Positions 7,651 through 16,595 of a DNA stretch of 40,255 nucleotides are shown here, in pieces. The number at the start of each line of letters is the position of its first letter. The stretch's first letter is position 1. The notes below the pieces were generated by a model. That model did no database searches. It saw only the letters and a program-made list of their open reading frames with translations, and was not told the origin of the DNA. This DNA comes from an uncultured Thioclava sp. (GTDB taxonomy: Bacteria; Pseudomonadota; Alphaproteobacteria; Rhodobacterales; Rhodobacteraceae), in contig NZ_CAJYBT010000033.1 in NCBI RefSeq assembly GCF_913064665.1, positions 1-40,255 of the forward strand. The letters are read 5' to 3'. The position numbers and the translations under genes are program-made.

Positions 7651-8427
7651 TCAGGCTTCTGCCGGGGCTTCGGTCACGTCCAGGGTCTCTTCAACCGGGG
7701 TGTCGGTCAGAGCGCCCAGATCAACGCCAGCAGCGCCCATCTGTGCGGTCATGCCGTCAAGTGCCGCGCGCGACACCAGATCGCAATAAAGCGCAATCGC
7801 ACGCGCCGCATCGTCGTTGCCCGGAATGATGTAATCCACGCCCTTGGGCGAGCAGTTGGTGTCAACCACAGCCACAACCGGAATGCCCAGCTTCTTGGCT
7901 TCGGCGATAGCGAGGTCTTCCTTGTTAACGTCGATCACGAACAGCAGGTCCGGCAGACCGCCCATTTCGCGGATCCCGCCAAGCGAGGCCTGCAGTTTCG
8001 TCTGATCGCGCTCAAGACCGAGACGCTCTTTCTTGGTCAGACCGCCTGCACCGTTTTCCAGCTTCTCATCGATCTCGTTGAGACGTTTGATCGACTGCGA
8101 AACAGTTTTCCAGTTGGTGAGCGTGCCGCCCAGCCAACGGTGGTTCATGTAATACTGTGCGCATTTCTCGGCAGCATCCGCGATCGGCTTGGCCGCTTGA
8201 CGCTTGGTGCCCACGAACAGCACGCGGCCGTTCTTGGCGACCGTGTCGCGCACGATTTGCAGCGCTGCGTCCAGCATCGGGACGGTTTGCGTCAGGTCGA
8301 GAATGTGGATGCCATTCCGCTCGCCATAGATGAACTCGCCCATGCGGGGGTTCCAGCGTTGCGTTTGGTGACCGTAGTGAACGCCAGCTTCCAAGAGCTG
8401 ACGCATGGAGAATTCAGGAAGCGCCAT
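7651..8427 (-). CDS. rpsB: 30S ribosomal protein S2
   Basis: A 258-residue ribosomal protein S2 of the small subunit. Clear signatures are [46 protein letters not shown] and [14 protein letters not shown]. The C-terminal tail is acidic and Ala/Glu-rich, as is common in alphaproteobacteria. The ATG at 8427 fits the family start [12 protein letters not shown] and has the RBS AAAGGAAATT; a TTG two codons further upstream is less likely. It is first in the rpsB-tsf operon. Confidence 0.97.
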   Translation of the reverse strand: MALPEFSMRQLLEAGVHYGHQTQRWNPRMGEFIYGERNGIHILDLTQTVPMLDAALQIVRDTVAKNGRVLFVGTKRQAAKPIADAAEKCAQYYMNHRWLGGTLTNWKTVSQSIKRLNEIDEKLENGAGGLTKKERLGLERDQTKLQASLGGIREMGGLPDLLFVIDVNKEDLAIAEAKKLGIPVVAVVDTNCSPKGVDYIIPGNDDAARAIALYCDLVSRAALDGMTAQMGAAGVDLGALTDTPVEETLDVTEAPAEA

Positions 8428-8470
8428 GTCCAATTTCCTTTTCCGGTTTGCGCCTGAGCAGAGGATTTCA

Positions 8471-8482
8471 GGGCATATGCCC
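8471..8482 (-). promoter_or_regulatory. Palindrome in the rpsB 5' leader
   Basis: GGGCATATGCCC is a perfect 12-bp palindrome 44 nt upstream of the rpsB ATG and about 55 nt downstream of the predicted start site. As RNA it could only form a short hairpin; as DNA it could be a protein site. S2 genes of some bacteria are autoregulated through leader structures, so the leader deserves attention, but no known motif is recognised. Confidence 0.3.
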
Positions 8483-8544
8483 CAACCGGTGGACCTTTGG
8501 GGATGTCTCTCCCATTGGCCCGCCTCCGCCTGTGAAGTGCGCGC

Positions 8545-8573
8545 GATATAGACGCTGTGCGCAGGCTTGGCAA
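8545..8573 (-). promoter_or_regulatory. Sigma-70-type promoter of rpsB-tsf
   Basis: On the minus strand TTGCCA (8568-8573) and TATATC (8545-8550) are separated by exactly 17 bp. This is a good housekeeping -35/-10 pair, and it leaves a leader of roughly 110 nt before the rpsB ATG. It is the best promoter match in the gap between rpsB and the histidine kinase gene. Confidence 0.6.
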
Positions 8574-8630
8574 GCCAAATGGGCGACTCTGCCCCGATTA
8601 AGCGCCAAACGGGTCAAAGTGGGGCGCGCT

Positions 8631-9683
8631 TCAGGTTTCGGGCAGGATGATGGTGAACTTGCTGCCCTCGCCCGGTGTGCTTTCGATCCGCATCCGGCCA
8701 CGATGGCGCGCCACGATATGCTTGACGATCGCAAGCCCCAGACCGGTGCCGCCTTTCTCGCGCGAGCGATGGGTGTCGACACGGTAAAACCGTTCGGTCA
8801 GGCGCGGCAGTTGCAGCGGATCTATCCCCTCGCCGCGATCAGTGACTTCGATGCGCAGGGCCCGACCGCGCAGCACTGGCTCACTGGCCAGACGGCTCAC
8901 GGCGACACGTACCTCACCGCCCTGCCCGCCATATTTGATCGCATTCTCGATCAGGTTGGTGAAGACTTGGGTCAACTGATCGCAATCGCCGGGCACTTTC
9001 ATCTCCCCGCCCTCGCCCTCACGGATCAGGGTCACCGATGCCGATTGCGCGCTATGTTCAAGCGTTTGCATCACCGAGCGCAACACAGCGCTGATATCGA
9101 CCATGCCTGTTGGGCGCATCCGCTCTTCGCCCTCAACCCGGCTGAGCGACAAAAGATCGCCCACCAAACGGTTCATCCGCGCCGCCTCCCGCTCCATGAT
9201 ACTCAGGAAACGGTCGCGCGCGGCGGGATCATCGCGCGCGGCGGTGCGCAACGTCTCGATAAAGCCCATCAAGGCGGTCAGCGGCGTGCGCAATTCATGG
9301 CTGACATTGGCCACAAAATCGCGCCGCATCTCGACTGCCGTTTCCAGCGCCGTGATATCTTCAAAGCTTACCAACACCCCGCCCTTGCCGCTCGACAACT
9401 CTGGCGCGAGCGCTACCACGCTGGCCAATTGCACGCTGTGCCCGCCGTCCCGCGCGATCAGACGCAAGCGCACACGGTCTGGTTGTTCGCCCCGAAGCGC
9501 GCCTTCAACAGCGACACCAAAATCGGGTTGCCGCAAAATTGTAACATAAGACCGTGCCAGCGCATGCGCGCCAAAGATCCGCCGGGCCTCGGGGTTGATC
9601 GCCACGATACGTTCATCATGCCCGATGACCAGCGCTGCATGGGGCAAAATCTCAATCAGCGCAGAGATATTTGGATCGCTCAT
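8631..9683 (-). CDS. phoR: PhoR-like sensor histidine kinase, soluble form
   Basis: A 350-residue histidine kinase. Residues about 1-112 form a PAS domain (LIEILPHAALVIGHDERIVA, FEDITALE). The dimerisation/phospho-acceptor helix has FVANVSHELRTPLTALMGF with His129, and the catalytic domain shows NLIENAIKYG (N box), DRGEGI (G1), FYRV and GGTGLGLAIVKHI (G2). The order PAS-HisKA-HATPase and the sequence around the H box resemble PhoR, the phosphate-starvation kinase, but no membrane segment is visible, so it is probably cytoplasmic. No pst, phoU or phoB gene is next to it, hence the name is tentative. The ATG at 9683 has GGAG 9 nt upstream; a GTG at 9710 is possible. Confidence 0.8.
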   Translation of the reverse strand: MSDPNISALIEILPHAALVIGHDERIVAINPEARRIFGAHALARSYVTILRQPDFGVAVEGALRGEQPDRVRLRLIARDGGHSVQLASVVALAPELSSGKGGVLVSFEDITALETAVEMRRDFVANVSHELRTPLTALMGFIETLRTAARDDPAARDRFLSIMEREAARMNRLVGDLLSLSRVEGEERMRPTGMVDISAVLRSVMQTLEHSAQSASVTLIREGEGGEMKVPGDCDQLTQVFTNLIENAIKYGGQGGEVRVAVSRLASEPVLRGRALRIEVTDRGEGIDPLQLPRLTERFYRVDTHRSREKGGTGLGLAIVKHIVARHRGRMRIESTPGEGSKFTIILPET

Positions 9684-9933
9684 TGAGGCTCCATTCAAGA
9701 CTTTGTGCACAGTTGATGAAAAATCTGTTAAGTGTAAACGGGTCGCGGCGATTCCATAGTCACCTGTTTAGTATTTCTTAAGCCTTTAGTGTGACATTCA
9801 TTTTGCAGACTGCGAAACTGCGCTTGAGGCCCGCAAAGGGGCGGGCTAAACCCTAGCGTGTAATCCGGGTGAAAGACATAGATCCGCCACGCCAGACGAC
9901 ACGTGTATTGAGTCAAGAAAGTGTCCGAATTCG

Positions 9934-10341
9934 ATGTCCCAACTGCCCTATTCTCGTCAGGCATTGCGCGCAGTTTTCCTGCATTCCAAAGCGCTCAGCA
10001 ACTGTCGAAGAATGCTGTTGGTCGATCCAGTGCGCGAATTGCCAATCGCGCTGCACGGGATTGAGGGGCTCAGCCTAAACGTGGTGCAGTTTGAATCGAT
10101 CTCGTCGGAACTGCTTGCGGATATTGCCCCAGAGATGGTTCTTGCACCGCTTTTATCGGTGCGCTTCGATATACTCGATCTGGCGCGGCTTTTGACCGAT
10201 CTGGGCTATCAGGGCGCGGTGCGGGCCTATTGCGCGCCGGTGCCCAACGCGAAAGTGATCTGCACCGAGGTGAAGTCAGAATTCCCCAAACTTGATTTCC
10301 ACATCTTCGAAGTGCCACCGGGATCCGAGCGCGATCATTAG
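9934..10341 (+). CDS. Hypothetical protein, possible degenerate receiver fold
   Basis: A 135-residue protein I do not recognise. The pattern of predicted strands and helices resembles a CheY-like receiver: [11 protein letters not shown], a second strand LNVVQFESI, a third [10 protein letters not shown] where receivers carry the phosphorylated Asp, a helix [15 protein letters not shown] and a fourth strand AVRAYCAP. The expected acidic pocket and the Asp on strand 3 are missing, so it would be a pseudo-receiver. The start at 9934 lacks a good RBS. The gene is divergent from the kinase gene (250 bp) and its stop overlaps the stop of the convergent carbonic-anhydrase-like gene. Confidence 0.55.
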   Translation: MSQLPYSRQALRAVFLHSKALSNCRRMLLVDPVRELPIALHGIEGLSLNVVQFESISSELLADIAPEMVLAPLLSVRFDILDLARLLTDLGYQGAVRAYCAPVPNAKVICTEVKSEFPKLDFHIFEVPPGSERDH

Positions 10342-10859
10342 CTGATCGGTCGCATCCCCGCGCCAAAGCGCGCCGCGTTTTCGCGATAGTGAACGGCCGA
10401 TTGCAAAAGCTGGTCCTGCGCCGCCGCATCAAGCTGGCGCACCACCTTGCCCGGCGCGCCCATAACCAAAGACCCGTCGGGGATCTCCTTGCCCTCGGTG
10501 ATCAACGCGCCCGCCCCGATCAAGCAACCTCGCCCGATCTTGGCGCCGTTCAACACCGTCGCGCCCATCCCGATCAACGAGCCGTCCCCGATCACGCAGC
10601 CATGCAGCATCGCCTTATGGCCAATCGTGCAATTCGCCCCGATCACCAAGGGAAACCCCATATCGGTATGGCACACCACGTTTTCCTGCACATTCGAGCC
10701 CGCGCCAACACGGATCTCTTCATTGTCGCCGCGCAGCGTCGCGCCAAACCAGACCGAGGCCGCGCCCTCCAGTACCACTTTGCCAATCAGGTTGGCATCG
10801 GGGGCGACCCAGGCATCGGGTGAAATTTGCGGGGCAATCCCATCAAGCTCATAAATCAT
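10338..10859 (-). CDS. Gamma-carbonic-anhydrase family hexapeptide-repeat protein
   Basis: A 173-residue left-handed beta-helix protein of the gamma-carbonic anhydrase family (YrdA/PaaY-like). Hexapeptide turns run through residues about 12-130, and the three zinc ligands are in place: His64 (VCHTDMG), His81 and His86 (GHKAMLHGC). [10 protein letters not shown] is the usual contact region. Homologs hydrate CO2 or act as acetyltransferase-like proteins; activity varies. The C-terminal helix is [19 protein letters not shown]. The ATG overlaps the gmk stop (10856-10859), so they are translationally coupled. Confidence 0.88.
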   Translation of the reverse strand: MIYELDGIAPQISPDAWVAPDANLIGKVVLEGAASVWFGATLRGDNEEIRVGAGSNVQENVVCHTDMGFPLVIGANCTIGHKAMLHGCVIGDGSLIGMGATVLNGAKIGRGCLIGAGALITEGKEIPDGSLVMGAPGKVVRQLDAAAQDQLLQSAVHYRENAARFGAGMRPIS

Positions 10860-11500
10860 CGCGCATCAAACTCCGCATTGAGGGCGCGAACGAATTCGTT
10901 CAGGCCGGGTTGGCGATCCGCACGGGCACGCTCGGCGGTGAGAATGGTTTTCAGCTCGGCTTCGGCGGCGTCCACATCGCGGTTGATGATAACATAATCA
11001 TATTCGCCCCAATGGCTAATCTCATCGCGCGATTTCGCCATGCGCGCTGCGATCACCTCGTCGCTATCTTGCGCGCGGGTGCGCAAGCGCGACTCGAGAT
11101 CGGCAATCGAGGGCGGCAGGATAAAGATCGATACCACATCCTTGGCCAAGCTCGAACGGCGGATCTGCTGGCCACCCTGCCAGTCGATATCAAACAGCGT
11201 ATCGCGCCCCTGCGCCATCGCAGTTTCCACCGGGCCTTTGGGCGTGCCGTAAAAATTGCCAAACACCTCGGCATGTTCGAGCATCCCATCCGCTTCGACC
11301 AATGCCGCGAATTCTGAACGCGTCTTAAAGAAATACTCCACCCCATCCGTTTCGCCGCTGCGCGGTTGGCGAGTGGTGGCGGACACCGAAAAGCGCAGTG
11401 TCGGGTCCCATTGCATCAAGCGACGCGCCAAGGTGGATTTGCCCGCGCCAGAGGGCGAAGACAGGATAATCAGCAGGCCACGACGGCGAGGCGTTTGCAT
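10856..11500 (-). CDS. gmk: Guanylate kinase
   Basis: A 214-residue guanylate kinase (GMP + ATP to GDP + ADP). Marks are the P-loop [10 protein letters not shown] near residues 13-22, the GMP-binding segment [21 protein letters not shown], and the lid/[10 protein letters not shown] region. IFILPPS and [15 protein letters not shown] are also typical. Length is normal. It starts 4 nt downstream of the yicC stop, as in many proteobacteria, and overlaps the gamma-carbonic anhydrase gene by 4 nt. Confidence 0.96.
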   Translation of the reverse strand: MQTPRRRGLLIILSSPSGAGKSTLARRLMQWDPTLRFSVSATTRQPRSGETDGVEYFFKTRSEFAALVEADGMLEHAEVFGNFYGTPKGPVETAMAQGRDTLFDIDWQGGQQIRRSSLAKDVVSIFILPPSIADLESRLRTRAQDSDEVIAARMAKSRDEISHWGEYDYVIINRDVDAAEAELKTILTAERARADRQPGLNEFVRALNAEFDAR

Positions 11501-11504
11501 CAGC

Positions 11505-12431
11505 TTACTCCACGTTCTGAATCTGTTCGCGCATCTGATCGATGGCGTATTTCAGATCAAGCCCGATCGCCGTCAACGCCGCATCATTTGATTTCGAACA
11601 TAATGTATTGGCCTCGCGCACGAATTCTTGGGTGAGAAATTCAAACTTGCGCCCCACCGCGCCGGGATCAGCCAGCAAGGCCCAGGCTGCGGCGATATGG
11701 GCGCGCAGCCGGTCGATTTCTTCGGTGATGTCGGCCTTCACCGCCAAAAGCGCAAGTTCTTGGGAAACGCGTGCCTCATCAGCGCCATGCGCCCCCTCCA
11801 TCACCCGCGTAAGGCTGTCACGCAAGGCGCGCGCAACCTCGGGGCGGCGGGCGGCGGCGGCGTGTTCGGCCGCTTGCGTCAGTTCGGTGATCCGCTCGAT
11901 CTGGGTGGCGATCACCTGCCCCAATTCGGCCCCCTCTGCCATCCGCATCGCCAGAAAATCCGTCAGCACCGTTTGCACATCGTCCAGCAGCGCATCACAC
12001 AGCGCTTTGGGGTCTGACAGAGGGGGGAGCGATTGTTCCAACACGCCCCGCATCGCCAAAATCTCGACGGGATTGGGCGCGACAATCGTGACGCCGCGAT
12101 CTTTGGCCGCCACTTCTGCGGCCATCACCGCATCAAGGGCGGCTTCAAGTGCAGGATGATTGACGCGCAACGTCTCGCCCCCGCCTTGGCGGCTCAGACG
12201 CAGGGTTAATTGAATATTGCCCCGCGTTGCCACGGCTGCGACCTCGCGGCGCACCCCTGCCTCTAGCCCCTCCAGCTCTGGCAGGCGCAGGCGCAAATCC
12301 AACCCCTTGCCATTGACTGAACGGATTTCCCAACTCCAGTCATGATCGTGCCCCGCCCCTTGGCCAGAGGCGAAACCCGTCATCGAAACGGTGCGGATGG
12401 CGGCGCGGGGAGGTTGGGGCTGCTTAACCAT
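11505..12431 (-). CDS. yicC: YicC-family endoribonuclease
   Basis: A 308-residue YicC protein. The N-terminal signature [10 protein letters not shown] starts at residue 16, and [19 protein letters not shown] follows. The C-terminal DUF1732 part has [30 protein letters not shown] and [17 protein letters not shown]. The family are RNases linked to stationary phase and small-RNA decay in E. coli. The N-terminus is about 15 residues longer than usual ([15 protein letters not shown]); the ATG at 12431 is kept because no closer start in frame gives the SMTGFA lead, but the RBS is weak. It is coupled to gmk. Confidence 0.9.
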   Translation of the reverse strand: MVKQPQPPRAAIRTVSMTGFASGQGAGHDHDWSWEIRSVNGKGLDLRLRLPELEGLEAGVRREVAAVATRGNIQLTLRLSRQGGGETLRVNHPALEAALDAVMAAEVAAKDRGVTIVAPNPVEILAMRGVLEQSLPPLSDPKALCDALLDDVQTVLTDFLAMRMAEGAELGQVIATQIERITELTQAAEHAAAARRPEVARALRDSLTRVMEGAHGADEARVSQELALLAVKADITEEIDRLRAHIAAAWALLADPGAVGRKFEFLTQEFVREANTLCSKSNDAALTAIGLDLKYAIDQMREQIQNVE

Positions 12432-12615
12432 TTAAAGGTTTTGTTCTCCATTTAGCGAAAAATAGGCGTATTAAGAGTTCAGTAACAATTCAGCCCCGCC
12501 GGTCAAGCCAAACGATTGGAACAGGTCACCGAACGGGACGGTTCAGATAACAGCAAAACGGCAATATCGTGTTATGATGACACCGCCGATACGCGCTCGC
12601 AATGGCAGGTATGAT

Positions 12616-13338
12616 ATGGAAAACGACAGCGATAGTAGAGTGATTACTATAGGTTCTGGAACAGGGCGTCGGGTCAGCAATGAGTTGCGCGCCTATTGGG
12701 AAGCGCTGCGCAAAGGGCGCGCGGTGCCGCCGCGCTCTGAGGTCAACCCCCGTGGCATTGAGCGCGCGCTGGAGTTCTCGTTTGTTCTGGAACGCGTGGC
12801 GCCGGGCATGGGGCGGTTTCGCCTCGCCGGGATGCATCTGAACGATTTGATGGGCATGGAGGTGCGCGGCATGCCACTCAGTGCGCTGTTTGCCCCCGAG
12901 GGGCGCAAGCAGATTGCCAAGATCACCGAAGCTGTCTTTTCCGATCCCGCGATTGCCGAGGTTGAGCTATGCGCCGAGACCAGCATCGGCAAGCCCGAGA
13001 TGATGGCGCGTTTGCTGATTTTGCCGCTGACCTCGGATTTCGGCGATGTCAGCCGGGCCCTGGGTTGTTTCGTGGCAGAAGGCGAAATTGGCCGCACGCC
13101 GCGTCGTTTTGAGGTTACCGGTGTGCGCATGACGAAGATCGAGATCCAAGCGCAACCCGCCACCGAAACCCCGGCCCCGTTGCGCCCCAATTTGCAGGGA
13201 TTCTCGGAAACCCAAACGCCCTTTGGCAAGAGCCCAATGCAAAACGTCAGCGCGCCCAAATCACCGCGCGAGCATCTTGCCGAGATGACACCAGATGAGC
13301 GGCGCGCGATGTTTCGCATCGTGCGCGAGCCGAACTGA
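12616..13338 (+). CDS. PAS_5-type PAS-domain protein
   Basis: A 240-residue protein whose N-terminal half (about 25-165) matches the PAS_5 domain found in alphaproteobacteria: LRAYWEALRKGRAVPPRSEV, GRFRLAGMHLNDLMGMEVRG and MPLSALFAP. No output domain is seen. The C-terminus is Pro- and Ala-rich with a conserved-looking end (LAEMTPDERRAMFRIVREPN). Such proteins probably sense a signal and act by protein contact; the partner is unknown. The ATG at 12616 (GGCAGGT upstream) is preferred over the in-frame ATG at 12574. It is divergent from yicC and convergent with hflX. Confidence 0.75.
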   Translation: MENDSDSRVITIGSGTGRRVSNELRAYWEALRKGRAVPPRSEVNPRGIERALEFSFVLERVAPGMGRFRLAGMHLNDLMGMEVRGMPLSALFAPEGRKQIAKITEAVFSDPAIAEVELCAETSIGKPEMMARLLILPLTSDFGDVSRALGCFVAEGEIGRTPRRFEVTGVRMTKIEIQAQPATETPAPLRPNLQGFSETQTPFGKSPMQNVSAPKSPREHLAEMTPDERRAMFRIVREPN

Positions 13339-13398
13339 CCCTCTGAAAGGATGCAGGATCAAGCCGCACTGCGTTGAACTACGCCCAGCAAGCACTTG

Positions 13399-14685
13399 TT
13401 AAAGCGCGCGAAAACGATTTCGCTGCTCAGCGCTCCATTCGACATCACAGCGCCAGCCGGTTTTTGTCTGACGCTCGGCGCGCACCACGTTCTGTTCATG
13501 CAGCCACGCGTGTTTGCGCCCCTGTTCAAAGGTCAGATCCAAGGTCTCAAACAGCTTTTCTTCCGCCAAACGGCTGTCAATTGCACTCAGCAGGTCATCA
13601 AGCCCTGCCCCGGTCAGCGCCGAAATCGCCTCAATCTCGGGCTCACGGCTGGCTTGCACTTGCAGAGCCGCGCGTTGATCGGGCTCGAGCGCGTCGATCT
13701 TGTTCCAGACCTCCAATGCGACAACATCCTCATCCACGCCCAACGTGGCCAGAATGTCGTTTACATCGGCTGCCTGTTCCTCGGTTTCGGGATGGGCGAT
13801 GTCGCGCACATGCAAGATCAGATCTGCCTCGAGCACCTCTTCGAGCGTGGCGCGAAAGGCCGCGACCAGTTCATGGGGCAAATCGGAAATAAACCCCACC
13901 GTATCCGACATAATCACCTTGCGCCCCGAAGGCAGTGTCAGGCCGCGCATCGTCGGATCGAGCGTGGCAAACAGCATGTCCTTGGCCAGAACATCCGCCC
14001 CGGTCACGGTGTTGAACAGCGTCGATTTGCCCGCATTGGTATAGCCCACCAGTGCGACAATCGGGAACGGGATCTTACGGCGCGCGGCCCGGTGCAGCTC
14101 GCGGGTTTTCACAACGCGCGCCAATTGCCTGCGCAGACGCACCATCTGATCATCAATCGCACGCCTGTCCGCCTCGATCTGGGTTTCGCCGGGACCACCG
14201 ACAAAGCCAAGCCCGCCGCGCTGGCGTTCCAGGTGGGTCCAGGCGCGCACCAGACGCGTACGCTGATAGCTAAGCGCGGCCAGTTCCACCTGCAAAACGC
14301 CCTCACGGGTGCGCGCGCGATCAGCAAAGATTTCGAGAATCAGCCCGGTGCGATCAAGCAGCTTGACGCCCCATTCCTTCTCCAGATTGCGCTGCTGCAC
14401 CGGCGAGACCGGTCCGTCGACCAGCACCAACTCAATTTCATCTGCCTCAAGCTGCGCTTTCAGCTCGGCCATTTTGCCGGTGCCAAACAGATGGCCCGGA
14501 TGGGGTTTGGGCAGGCGCACGATCTGCCCGCCGATCACCTCAAGACCGGGCAACGCATGCGCCAAAGACACCGCCTCGGCGAGCGCAAATTTCGGCAAAT
14601 GACGAGGCCCCTCTCGCGACGGGATGTCGGGATGGAGGACGAAAGCGCGCGTGGGCGCGCGTTCAGAGGAATGTAGATCGCTCAA
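13399..14685 (-). CDS. hflX: GTPase HflX
   Basis: A 428-residue ribosome-associated GTPase HflX. The N-terminal nucleotide-binding part has GHLFGTGKMAEL and ELVLVDGPVSPVQQRNLEK, the glycine-rich linker is RQRGGLGFVGGPGETQIEAD, and the GTPase domain has G1 GYTNAGKST, G3 DTVGF and G4 NKID. HflX rescues stalled or stress-split ribosomes. The predicted start is a TTG (14683-14685), because the conserved region begins soon after and no ATG lies between it and the hfq stop. It follows hfq by 11 nt, the classical hfq-hflX pair. Confidence 0.93.
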   Translation of the reverse strand: MSDLHSSERAPTRAFVLHPDIPSREGPRHLPKFALAEAVSLAHALPGLEVIGGQIVRLPKPHPGHLFGTGKMAELKAQLEADEIELVLVDGPVSPVQQRNLEKEWGVKLLDRTGLILEIFADRARTREGVLQVELAALSYQRTRLVRAWTHLERQRGGLGFVGGPGETQIEADRRAIDDQMVRLRRQLARVVKTRELHRAARRKIPFPIVALVGYTNAGKSTLFNTVTGADVLAKDMLFATLDPTMRGLTLPSGRKVIMSDTVGFISDLPHELVAAFRATLEEVLEADLILHVRDIAHPETEEQAADVNDILATLGVDEDVVALEVWNKIDALEPDQRAALQVQASREPEIEAISALTGAGLDDLLSAIDSRLAEEKLFETLDLTFEQGRKHAWLHEQNVVRAERQTKTGWRCDVEWSAEQRNRFRAL

Positions 14686-14696
14686 TTGCGGCGCAC

Positions 14697-14930
14697 TCAG
14701 TCTTCGCCTTCATAGAGCGAGATCGGTTGACCCGGCATGATCGTGGAAATGGCATGCTTATAGACAAGCTGCGATTGACCATCGCGACGCAAAAGTACGC
14801 AAAAATTGTCAAACCAGGTGATCACACCCTGCAGTTTTACCCCATTGATCAGAAAGATCGTCACAGGCACTTTGGTCTTGCGGACGTGGTTAAGAAACGC
14901 GTCCTGAAGGTTCTGTTTATCGCCAGCCAT
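14697..14930 (-). CDS. hfq: RNA chaperone Hfq
   Basis: A 77-residue Sm-like RNA chaperone. The Sm1 motif ([20 protein letters not shown], then [16 protein letters not shown]) and the Sm2 motif [10 protein letters not shown] are intact, with the proximal-face residues Q8, D9, F39-like and K56/H57. The C-terminal tail is very short ([11 protein letters not shown]), as in alphaproteobacteria. It forms hexamers and helps small RNAs pair with mRNAs. The RBS AAGGGC is modest. It lies between trkH and hflX on the same strand, with 141 bp upstream. Confidence 0.97.
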   Translation of the reverse strand: MAGDKQNLQDAFLNHVRKTKVPVTIFLINGVKLQGVITWFDNFCVLLRRDGQSQLVYKHAISTIMPGQPISLYEGED

Positions 14931-15071
14931 TGTTCTTGCCCTTATTATTGTCGCGCATGCAGCAGCCCCGTTGACCTGCTCGTCCTAAAATATGCAGTGC
15001 TGAGCCAAAGATTCCAGCCCAAAAAACATATTGTTAGGAGAATGAGCGGATTTTGCGCAATTTCTTTCCGA

Positions 15072-16595
15072 TCAACCGCGCCAAAACTCGGGGTTGAACA
15101 GCGCGATAATCGCCAATGTCTCTAGTCGACCCAGCACCATTGCGAGCGCAAACACCGCTTTGACAGGCTCGCTCAGCGTCGCCCAGCTAAGCGGAATATC
15201 AGCGGCAATTTGCGCCAGCGGCCCGGTATTGGACAGCGCCGCGATGCTCAGGATCGTTGCAGGTTCAAAGGATAGTCCGAACAGCGAGACCAGCATCATC
15301 ACGACCGCAATCGAAATCGCAAACAGCATGAAGAAAATCCAGCTGATATAGGCCCCGTCGCGACGCAGCTTGCGCGCCATCGCACCGCCCCCCGCCACCG
15401 AGGTCGGGTAGATCAGCTTGTCGAGTTCACGTTCGCCGTGACGCAGCAGTGCATAAACGCGCAACAGACGCACGCCCCCTGCCGTGGTCGCCACCCCACC
15501 TCCAATGATCGCCAGCCCCGCCAAAATCAGCCCCGGCGTGCCCAGCCCTGACCAATCGCGCGCATCATGCCACGCGGTGGATTCAAACCCCGTCGTGGTC
15601 AGGAAGGAGAGCGAGGTAAACAGGCTGCCCCAGATCGAGCGAAAGATCGCGCCAAAATTGGCCGGCATCTTGACCTCAAGCGCGGCCAGCCAATGGCGCA
15701 GAAACAGAAATAGCGGCACGATCACTACCAGAAAGGCTGCCAGTCGCAATTCGGGATCGTTGCGAATCTTGTCCGAGGCGCGCAATTCGCCACCGCCGGG
15801 CCAAAGGCGGCGCGACAGCGCGGGGATGAAAAACAGAAAGATCAGCATCTCGCCTGGCAACCCGGACGAACTGCCCGACATCCCCCCCACGGGCGAAATC
15901 CCCGAGGTCGACAGCGTGGACATCGCGTGAATCAACCCCACAAGGGGCGGATCGCCTGCCATCAACAATCCCAGCCATAACAGCCCCGTCAGCCCGACAT
16001 AGGCCGGGGCGATCCGGGTGGCGTAATGGGCGATACGATCGCCTGTTTGTGCGCCGCCATCGGCTGCTGGGGCGTTCGCACTTGGCGCACCTGACGGGCC
16101 GCCCGAAAAGAACACCTCAAACCCACCCAGCCGCATCGGCGCAAGCACCGCAATCGCCATCACGAGCATGTAAAACCCGCCCATCCAGGCCACCAAACCA
16201 CGCCACAGATGCAGCGATCCGGGCAGGCGCGCGGGGTCGTAAAGCGTGCCCCCGGTGGTGGTGAGCGAGGACACCATCTCCCACCAGCTATTGAAAAAAC
16301 TGGTGTCGGGCAGCGATTGATCAAACGGTATGGCCAGCATCATCGGCAAGATCAGAAACACCGCGAGCATGCTTAAAAGGCTTGCTCGGCCAGACCGGCG
16401 CGGGCGGGTATTGGCGGCATTGGCCAGCGCCACCAGCACCGACACAAACAAGAACAACACCCCGGAATAAAAGAATGACCGCGAGATCTCGTGATGATGG
16501 GTGATCAGCGCGTGGGTAGCGGGCAAAAACATCGCCAAGGACGAAACCAGCATCAGCTGGATCGGCACCGGCAAGCCCTTGAGCACACGTTTCAT
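15072..16595 (-). CDS. trkH: Trk potassium uptake membrane protein
   Basis: A 507-residue multi-pass membrane protein of the TrkH/TrkG family. The selectivity-filter repeats appear as SSLTTTGGTL, STLSTSGISPVGG, LSFLTTTGFEST and ALSNTGPLA. A long hydrophobic N-terminus and a cytoplasmic loop with Gly/Ala-rich sequence (GGPSGAPSANAPAADGG) follow. With TrkA it takes up K+. Its ATG overlaps the trkA stop by one base (TGATG), so the two are coupled. No potassium ATPase genes lie nearby. Confidence 0.93.
   Translation of the reverse strand: MKRVLKGLPVPIQLMLVSSLAMFLPATHALITHHHEISRSFFYSGVLFLFVSVLVALANAANTRPRRSGRASLLSMLAVFLILPMMLAIPFDQSLPDTSFFNSWWEMVSSLTTTGGTLYDPARLPGSLHLWRGLVAWMGGFYMLVMAIAVLAPMRLGGFEVFFSGGPSGAPSANAPAADGGAQTGDRIAHYATRIAPAYVGLTGLLWLGLLMAGDPPLVGLIHAMSTLSTSGISPVGGMSGSSSGLPGEMLIFLFFIPALSRRLWPGGGELRASDKIRNDPELRLAAFLVVIVPLFLFLRHWLAALEVKMPANFGAIFRSIWGSLFTSLSFLTTTGFESTAWHDARDWSGLGTPGLILAGLAIIGGGVATTAGGVRLLRVYALLRHGERELDKLIYPTSVAGGGAMARKLRRDGAYISWIFFMLFAISIAVVMMLVSLFGLSFEPATILSIAALSNTGPLAQIAADIPLSWATLSEPVKAVFALAMVLGRLETLAIIALFNPEFWRG

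Noticed and set aside
9711-9933. Pho box between the PhoR-like gene and the orphan gene
   Set aside because: A single TGTGACAT-like half is present but no direct repeat with the required spacing.
14931-15071. Sigma-54 promoter upstream of hfq
   Set aside because: TGGCTCAGCACTGC has a GG-GC spacing one base short of the invariant 10.
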